Positions 58,548 to 64,000 of a DNA stretch of 64,000 nt are shown here, piece after piece. The first letter of the stretch is position 1. Each line of letters opens with the position of its first letter. The stretch spans positions 2,896,001 to 2,960,000 of the forward strand of contig NC_017956.1 of the NCBI RefSeq assembly GCF_000264455.2, written 5' to 3'. The notes under the pieces were generated by a model. The model was not told the DNA's origin and searched no databases. It saw only the letters and a list, made by a program, of their open reading frames with translations. A program made the position numbers and the translations under genes. Source of the stretch: Tistrella mobilis KA081020-065. Lineage in GTDB: Bacteria; Pseudomonadota; Alphaproteobacteria; Tistrellales; Tistrellaceae.

Positions 58548-60176
58548 TCACATATTGGGATAGTTCGGGCCGCCCGCGCCCTCGGGCACGGTCCAGACGA
58601 TGTTCTGGGTCGGGTCCTTGATGTCGCAAGTCTTGCAGTGCACGCAGTTCTGCGCGTTGATCTGCAGCCGCGGGCCGGCGTCTTCCTGCACGATCTCGTA
58701 GACGCCGGCCGGGCAATAGCGCTGCTCGGGGGCGTCATACGTGGGCAGGTTCACCGTCACCGGCACCGACGGATCCTTCAGCCGCAGATGGATCGGCTGA
58801 TCCTCCTCGTGATTGGTGTTCGACAGGAACACCGAGGACAGCTTGTCGAAGCTGATCTTTCCGTCGGGCTTGGGATAGACGATCTTCTTACAGGCCGAGG
58901 CCGGCTTCAGCGACTTGTGGTCTTCGTGGTGGTGGAAGGTCCAGGGCGCATTGCCGCGGAACAGATAGGTGTCCAGCGCCGAATAGGCGAGGCCGGCCAG
59001 CAGGCCCCTGTTGAAGGAGGGGCGGATGTTCCGCACCTTCTTCAGCTCCTGATGCACCCAGCTCTGTTCATAGAGCGCCGGATAGGCGTCGAGCACGTCG
59101 TTCGCCCGGCCGTCCTTCAGCGCCTCGAAGGCGGCTTCGGCGGCCAGCATGCCGGTCTTCATCGCCGTGTGGCTGCCCTTGACCTTGGGCACGTTCATGA
59201 AGCCGGCCGTGCAGCCGATCAGCACGCCGCCCGGGAAGGCCAGCTGCGGGACCGACTGGAAGCCGCCCTCGGTCAGCGCGCGGGCGCCATAGGCGATGCG
59301 CTTGGCGCCTTCGAAATAGTCGCGCAGTGCCGGGTGCTGCTTCAGCCGCTGGAACTCGTCGAAGGGCGAGATATGCGGGTTCTGATAGTCGAGGCCGATC
59401 ACCAGGCCGACGGCGACCTGGTTGTTCTCCATATGATAGAGGAACGACCCCGAATAGGTCTTGGTATCCAGCGGCCAGCCGATGGTGTGGATGACCAGGC
59501 CCGGCTTGTGCTTGGCCGGGTCGATCTCCCACAGCTCCTTGATGCCGATGCCATAGGTCTGCGGGTCGCAATTGTCGCGCAGGCCGAACTTGTCGGTCAG
59601 CATGCGGGTCAGCGAGCCGCGGGCGCCCTCGGCGAACAGCGTATACTTCGCGTGCAGCTCGACACCCGGGGTGTAGCCCGACTTCTGCTCGCCGTCGCGG
59701 CCGATGCCCAGATCGCCGGTGGCAACGCCCTTCACCCGGCCCTGCTCGTCATACAGCACCTCGGCCGCCGCGAAGCCGGGATAGACCTCGACCTCCAGCG
59801 CCTCGGCCTGCTCCGCCAGCCAGCGGGCCAGATTGCCCAGGCTGATGACGTAGTTGCCGTGATTGTTCATCTGCGGCGGCGTCGGCAGCCGGATATGGTT
59901 GGACTCCGTCAGCAGCAGGAACCGATCCTCGTCGGCCGGCTGGTTCAGGGGCGCGCCCTTCTCCTTCCAGTCGGGGATCAGTTCGTTGAGCGCCCGCGGC
60001 TCGAAGCAGGCGCCGGCCAGGATATGCGCACCGACCTCCGACCCTTTTTCGATGACGCAGACGGAGACCTCGTGGTCGTTCTCGGCGGCGAGCTGTTTGA
60101 GACGGATCGCCGCTGACAGACCGGCCGGGCCGGCGCCAACGATGACCACGTCGAATTCCATCACTTCCCGTTCCAT
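58548..60176 (-). CDS. Electron transfer flavoprotein-ubiquinone oxidoreductase
   Basis: Inner-membrane-associated enzyme passing electrons from ETF (beta-oxidation and amino-acid dehydrogenases) to ubiquinone; 542 residues. FAD site [20 protein letters not shown]; membrane/ubiquinone region with [21 protein letters not shown]-terminal [4Fe-4S] cysteines in RYCPAGVYE and [18 protein letters not shown]. Length is typical. Divergent from the glycosylase gene. Confidence 0.95.
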   Translation of the reverse strand: MEREVMEFDVVIVGAGPAGLSAAIRLKQLAAENDHEVSVCVIEKGSEVGAHILAGACFEPRALNELIPDWKEKGAPLNQPADEDRFLLLTESNHIRLPTPPQMNNHGNYVISLGNLARWLAEQAEALEVEVYPGFAAAEVLYDEQGRVKGVATGDLGIGRDGEQKSGYTPGVELHAKYTLFAEGARGSLTRMLTDKFGLRDNCDPQTYGIGIKELWEIDPAKHKPGLVIHTIGWPLDTKTYSGSFLYHMENNQVAVGLVIGLDYQNPHISPFDEFQRLKQHPALRDYFEGAKRIAYGARALTEGGFQSVPQLAFPGGVLIGCTAGFMNVPKVKGSHTAMKTGMLAAEAAFEALKDGRANDVLDAYPALYEQSWVHQELKKVRNIRPSFNRGLLAGLAYSALDTYLFRGNAPWTFHHHEDHKSLKPASACKKIVYPKPDGKISFDKLSSVFLSNTNHEEDQPIHLRLKDPSVPVTVNLPTYDAPEQRYCPAGVYEIVQEDAGPRLQINAQNCVHCKTCDIKDPTQNIVWTVPEGAGGPNYPNM

Positions 60177-60335
60177 GACCCCTCCTCAAGCCGCCTCGTC
60201 CTGCAGTGCGGCCGGGTGATCTCGTTCTCGCTCGTCACGCGGCGCCGCTCGCGTCCCCCTCGCTACGTTCGGCCCTCGCTCCTCGGATATGGACCCGATC
60301 CGTGCCCGTGACAGGGGTCGCCTGATACGAGACGC

Positions 60336-60347
60336 GAATCGCGATTC
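60336..60347. promoter_or_regulatory. Palindrome in the ETF-QO/glycosylase spacer
   Basis: GAATCGCGATTC, a perfect 12-bp palindrome in the 219-nt divergent spacer. Possible operator; no known regulator match. Confidence 0.25.
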
Positions 60348-60395
60348 AGTAAGGTTATCTATCAGCGCCGCCGTGAAATTGCTACAGTCCAGGCC

Positions 60396-61304
60396 ATGAC
60401 GACGATCGATCCGACACCGGCAGCGGCCATCTCCGCACTCGCCACGTGGTATATGGAGTGGGGGGTAGAGACCGCCACCACCGATACCCCGGCCGACTGG
60501 TATGCCGCCGCCGCGGCCGCCCGGGAAAGGCTGCTGCGCGACCGGCCCAGGGTGGCCGAGGATGCCCCGGCGCGGGCAGGCGAAGGGCTGCGTGCGCGTG
60601 GCGCGCTGCTGCGTGACGGCAGGGCGCCGGCGCCTGCCGTGCCGCGGGCGGACCCGGCGGCCGTCGACCCGCTCTCGCCCGAAGGGGCGGCCGCACTTGC
60701 CCGCAGCCATGCGGGGGCCGCCCAAAACCTGGCGGAGCTGGAACAGGCGATCCGCGCCTTCGAAGGCTGTGCGCTCAAGGCCACGGCCTCGAACACCGTC
60801 TTCGCCGACGGCAACCCCGAAGCCGATCTCATGCTGGTGGGCGAGGCGCCGGGTGCGGAAGAGGACCGGCGCGGCCTGCCCTTCGTCGGCCAGTCGGGCC
60901 GACTGCTCGACCGGATGCTGAAGGCGATCGGCCGCGACCGCAGCACCGTCTATATCACCAATGTTCTGCCCTGGCGCCCGCCGGGCAACCGCACCCCCAC
61001 CCCGGCGGAAATCGCCGCCTGCCTGCCCTTTGCCCTGCGACATATCGCCCTGGTCCGCCCGAAGCTGGTCGTGGCGGTGGGCGGGGTCTCCGCCAAGGCG
61101 CTACTCGACCGGCCCGAGGGCATCACCCGGCTGCGCGGACGCTCGGCAACCCTCGATCTTCCGGGGCTGGCGGGGCCTCTGCCGGTCTTCGCGACCTTCC
61201 ACCCCGCCTACCTGCTGCGCCAGCCGGCGCAGAAGCGTCTGGCCTGGGGCGACTGGCTCAGAATCGCGGAAATCCTTGAAAAGCAATCATCCCCGGTTCC
61301 GTGA
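60396..61304 (+). CDS. Uracil-DNA glycosylase, family 4-like
   Basis: Base-excision repair enzyme, 302 residues. After a ~95-residue variable N-terminus come the family-4 motifs [20 protein letters not shown] (motif A), [19 protein letters not shown] and the HPAYLLRQ loop (motif B). Only two of the four usual Fe-S cysteines are visible: C125 (FEGCALK) and C209 (EIAACLP). The other two positions are changed (the C-x-x-C partner, and Trp in PWRPP). It may therefore lack the cluster. Confidence 0.85.
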   Translation: MTTIDPTPAAAISALATWYMEWGVETATTDTPADWYAAAAAARERLLRDRPRVAEDAPARAGEGLRARGALLRDGRAPAPAVPRADPAAVDPLSPEGAAALARSHAGAAQNLAELEQAIRAFEGCALKATASNTVFADGNPEADLMLVGEAPGAEEDRRGLPFVGQSGRLLDRMLKAIGRDRSTVYITNVLPWRPPGNRTPTPAEIAACLPFALRHIALVRPKLVVAVGGVSAKALLDRPEGITRLRGRSATLDLPGLAGPLPVFATFHPAYLLRQPAQKRLAWGDWLRIAEILEKQSSPVP

Positions 61305-61329
61305 CAATGTCGTGTCGCGAAGCGGGGGC

Positions 61330-61359
61330 TTGCCGGGACACCACATCCTCCCCTATAAA
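61330..61359 (+). promoter_or_regulatory. Promoter of the lytic transglycosylase
   Basis: TTGCCG, 18-nt spacer, TATAAA. Initiation would fall only a few bases ahead of the ATG at 61370, so the message may be nearly leaderless. Confidence 0.5.
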
Positions 61360-61369
61360 CGTTGCCATC

Positions 61370-63313
61370 ATGGCTTCGGAAAGCAACGACGCGCGTCACC
61401 AACCGCGGTCGGCACGTAGCTTCGCGCGTGCGATCGTGGCGCCTGCGGTGACGCTGGCCCTCTTGCTCGGCGGTCCTGTCGCAACGGGTGTGTTCATCAC
61501 ACGCGCGCATGCAGAGACCTCCCTGCCGACCGGCCTGGAGACGGCGGATGACGCCGACTTCGGAATGGCTGGATTCGGTCTGGTCGATTCGTTCGAAGAG
61601 TGGCCCCAGGTCCTCTCTGATGCGGATGCCGAGCGTTATGCCCGGATTTTTGCACTGCAGTCCGACGGCCGCTTCGACGAGGCGGACAGGCTGATCGCGC
61701 GGCTTGGCGACCGGCTGCTGATGGGCCATGTGACCGAACAGCGACTGATGCATCCGACGGCCTATACCGCGAGCTACGACGAGCTGCGGGACTGGATGGC
61801 GTTCTATGGCGACCACCCCGATGCCGAACGGATCTATGCGCTGGCGATGAAGCGTCGCCCGGGCGGCGAGGCCCGCCCGCGCGAGCCGGAGCGTCCGGAA
61901 GAGACCGCGATGCCGGTGGTCAGCCGCCAGCCCAGCACCATCGACCAGCTCGACAGCTATTCCGCCGCCGACCGGCTGAAGGGGGCGCAGGCCAAGCGTG
62001 CGCGTGCGCTCGAAGCCCAGATCGCCGCCCGTGTCCGCAAGGGCGAGGCCGAAGCCGCCGAAAAGCTGATCGGCTCGGCCGAGGTTCAGAAGCTCTTCGA
62101 CCGCCCGGCGCTCGACCAGGCGCGCATCCGCGTCGCCTCGCTGCTGCTGATGCAGGGGCAGATCGCCCGCGCCTATGAACTGGCCGGCCCCGCCGCCGAC
62201 CGTTCGGCCGCGATCGTGCCCTATGGCCACTGGACCGCGGGTCTCGCGGCCTGGAAGCTCGGCCGTGCCGAAACCGCGCGGCGGCATTTCGAACTCTTCG
62301 CCCGCACCGCCGGCCTCTCGGCCTGGAACGAGGCCGCCGGCGCCTTCTGGGCAGCGCGGACCAACATGGCGCTGGGCGATTTCGACACCGCGCAGACCTG
62401 GCTCGACCGGGCGGCCCGGCAGCCGCTGACCTTCTATGGCCAGATCGCGCGGGCGATGCTGGGCGCGCCCACCGGCGATGTCTGGCAGCCCTCGCTCGCC
62501 GGCGGCGTGACGCCGGGCCTGCGCCGGGCGCTGCTGCAGAACGAGGGGGCCCGCCGGGCGCTGGCCCTTTCCCAGATCGGCGAATACGACCGTGCCGCGG
62601 GCGAGGTGGAGCTGGTCGCGGCCGCAGCCGCCCCCGAAGAGGCGCCGGCCGTGGTCGAACTGGCCGAGCAGGTGAACGCGCCCGAGGCCGCCACCGTGAT
62701 CGGCCGCAAGGTCGCCGCCGCCTCGGGCATGCCCGATGTCGCCTCGATCTTTCCGGTGCCGGACTACACGCCCCGCGGCGGCTTCTCGGTCGACCGGGCG
62801 CTGCTCTATGCGCTGGCCCGCAAGGAAAGCAATTTCAACCCGCATGCCGTCAGCCCCGCGGGCGCCCGCGGCCTGATGCAGCTGATGCCGGGCACGGCGC
62901 AGCTGGTGGCCAACAGCCTGGGGCTGGGCGGCGGGCTGTCGCTCAACCGGCCGGACGTGAACCTGCAGCTGGGCCAGGCCTATCTCCGCCGGCTGATGGA
63001 CGAGCCCTATATCGGCAACAATCTGGTCAATGTGCTGGTCGCCTATAATGCCGGCCCGGGCAATCTGCGCCGCTGGCAGGACGGCCGCGGCATCTCTGCC
63101 GACGATGATCCGCTGTTCTTCGTGGAAACCATCCCGGTCGCCGAGACCCGCGACTTCCTTGAGCAGGTGCTGACCAATCTCTGGATCTATCGCAACCGTC
63201 TGGGCCAGACCTCGCCGTCGCTGGCGGCCCTGGCGGAGGGCGACTGGCCGTCTTACGAGACCATCGACGGCAATGTTGGCAGCGACAACGCCGCCATCGC
63301 CTCGCGCCGCTGA
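61370..63313 (+). CDS. Soluble lytic murein transglycosylase (SLT family)
   Basis: Periplasmic peptidoglycan-cleaving enzyme; 647 residues from the ATG at 61370. A GTG at 61301, overlapping the glycosylase gene, is possible but would precede the signal peptide with 23 unlikely residues. Signal peptide ends near THAHA-type site ITRAHAETS. A long helical superhelix domain (residues ~100-450) precedes the SLT domain with catalytic Glu486 in ALARKESNFNPHAV, then GARGLMQLMPGTAQLVA and LVAYNAGPGNLRRW. Confidence 0.9.
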   Translation: MASESNDARHQPRSARSFARAIVAPAVTLALLLGGPVATGVFITRAHAETSLPTGLETADDADFGMAGFGLVDSFEEWPQVLSDADAERYARIFALQSDGRFDEADRLIARLGDRLLMGHVTEQRLMHPTAYTASYDELRDWMAFYGDHPDAERIYALAMKRRPGGEARPREPERPEETAMPVVSRQPSTIDQLDSYSAADRLKGAQAKRARALEAQIAARVRKGEAEAAEKLIGSAEVQKLFDRPALDQARIRVASLLLMQGQIARAYELAGPAADRSAAIVPYGHWTAGLAAWKLGRAETARRHFELFARTAGLSAWNEAAGAFWAARTNMALGDFDTAQTWLDRAARQPLTFYGQIARAMLGAPTGDVWQPSLAGGVTPGLRRALLQNEGARRALALSQIGEYDRAAGEVELVAAAAAPEEAPAVVELAEQVNAPEAATVIGRKVAAASGMPDVASIFPVPDYTPRGGFSVDRALLYALARKESNFNPHAVSPAGARGLMQLMPGTAQLVANSLGLGGGLSLNRPDVNLQLGQAYLRRLMDEPYIGNNLVNVLVAYNAGPGNLRRWQDGRGISADDDPLFFVETIPVAETRDFLEQVLTNLWIYRNRLGQTSPSLAALAEGDWPSYETIDGNVGSDNAAIASRR

Positions 63314-63451
63314 TCCACAACAGCTCCGGGGGCCGGGCGTCGAGCCGGTGTCGTTCAGAGGGACGGCGCCGGTTTTTCATTGGCCGGGCCGCAATTTGCG
63401 AAGCACCGCCCTGCAGGCATCGCACTTGCCTTCACAGCCGGCCCGGGCGTA

Positions 63452-63478
63452 GTTTGCAAACGACTCGCAATTGCAAAC
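63452..63478. promoter_or_regulatory. Inverted repeat upstream of exbB (possible iron-regulator site)
   Basis: GTTTGCAA, 11 nt, TTGCAAAC: a perfect 8-bp inverted repeat 65-90 nt ahead of the exbB ATG. TonB-system genes are usually iron regulated, so a Fur-superfamily site is plausible; not confirmed. Confidence 0.4.
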
Positions 63479-63542
63479 CACAAACGGCCGGTGCCACATG
63501 CTGCGATGTGCGCCGGTCCTCGCTCGAGGCAGTGCCCACCCG

Positions 63543-64000
63543 ATGCGCCACACGGCTTTCAGACACCTCACCGCCGCCATCCTGCTTGCGATGACGGCAA
63601 CGGCCCCGGCGATGGCCCAAAGCCCTGTGACGGACCCGGGCTCTGCGACGAATCCGGGCCCTGCGACGAATCCGGGCATCCAGGCCGCACCGCAGCCGGT
63701 CACCGGAGAGGCCCTGCCAGCCGCTGAAGACGCGGCGACCGAAGAGACGGCAATCGAAGAAGACGCCGCGATGGCCGCCACCCTGCCCCACGACCTGTCG
63801 CCGATCGGCATGTTCATGGCCGCCGACATCGTGGTGAAGGCGGTGATGACCGGGCTTGCCCTCGCCTCCATCGCCACCTGGACGGTCTGGCTGGTGAAAA
63901 GCCTGGAGCTGGCCGCCGCCCGCCGCCGGGTCCGGCGCGATCTGGCGATGCTCGACGAGGCGCGCAGCCTGGCCGAAGCCGTGACCGGCATGGACGGGCA
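63543..64000 (+). CDS. exbB: TonB-system energiser ExbB, partial (3' end outside window)
   Basis: Proton-channel subunit that powers TonB-dependent outer-membrane receptors. 152 residues visible. Signal-like N-terminus (MRHTAFRHLTAAILLAMTAT), a Pro/Ala/Glu-rich linker, then PHDLSPIGMFMAADIVVKAV and LASIATWTVWLVKSLELAAA, the first ExbB membrane helix in the long alphaproteobacterial form. The MotA/ExbB core lies beyond the edge. Confidence 0.85.
   Translation, partial: MRHTAFRHLTAAILLAMTATAPAMAQSPVTDPGSATNPGPATNPGIQAAPQPVTGEALPAAEDAATEETAIEEDAAMAATLPHDLSPIGMFMAADIVVKAVMTGLALASIATWTVWLVKSLELAAARRRVRRDLAMLDEARSLAEAVTGMDG

Overview
The window is GC-rich alphaproteobacterial DNA. Gene order, protein sequences and composition fit a Rhodospirillales-type organism, possibly Tistrella-like; that placement is inference. 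There is one lower-GC accessory island near 54.4-58.5 kb.

Region 1 (1-26.9 kb, nearly all minus strand) is the translation/transcription core. Reading in the direction of transcription from about 26.9 kb down to 1: a promoter, tRNA-Tyr, tRNA-Gly, tuf copy 2, a tandemly duplicated terminator/promoter module, tRNA-Trp, secE-nusG-rplK-rplA-rplJ-rplL-rpoB-rpoC, a terminator, a promoter with a structured leader, then rpsL-rpsG-fusA-tuf(copy 1)-rpsJ-rplC-rplD-rplW-rplB-rpsS-rplV-rpsC-rplP-rpmC-rpsQ-rplN-rplX-rplE-rpsN-rpsH. rpsH runs off the left edge. The two tuf genes encode identical proteins. Several intercistronic regions (rpsL leader, rpoC/rpoB, rplL/rpoB, rplA/rplJ, nusG/rplK) hold strong inverted repeats.

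Region 2 (27-32.2 kb) has rlmB (+), a convergent two-component system (OmpR-type regulator and histidine kinase), an HtrA/DegQ-type periplasmic protease and tRNA-Thr. Region 3 (32.3-39.1 kb, +) begins with a strong candidate for an unannotated small RNA (promoter, three hairpins, rho-independent terminator). A BisC/DMSO-reductase-type molybdoenzyme, an Atm1-like ABC exporter, a membrane protein, a very small ORF and an EamA transporter follow.

Region 4 (39.1-47.3 kb) is a light/photo-oxidative-stress cluster. On + it holds a CPD-type photolyase, an FAD oxidoreductase, a DUF1365 protein, a CFA-synthase-like methyltransferase and an SDR. On - it holds an NTF2-like protein, an Fe-S (6-4)-type photolyase and an internally deleted SDR remnant. 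Region 5 (47.4-54.4 kb) is an RND tripartite efflux operon (adaptor, pump, outer-membrane channel; minus strand), divergent from an AcrR-type repressor. A 24-bp AcrR-like operator lies between them.

Region 6 (54.4-58.4 kb) is the most interesting part: a two-gene short-Argonaute defence operon of the SPARTA type (TIR-APAZ protein plus short pAgo). It sits in debris of an IS256-family element: a frameshifted, stop-interrupted transposase 3' part on the left, a transposase 5' end on the right, and inverted copies of an element end. Region 7 (58.5-64 kb) returns to core genes: ETF-ubiquinone oxidoreductase (-), a family-4-like uracil-DNA glycosylase lacking two of the usual Fe-S cysteines, a soluble lytic transglycosylase, and the start of exbB with a palindromic operator candidate upstream.
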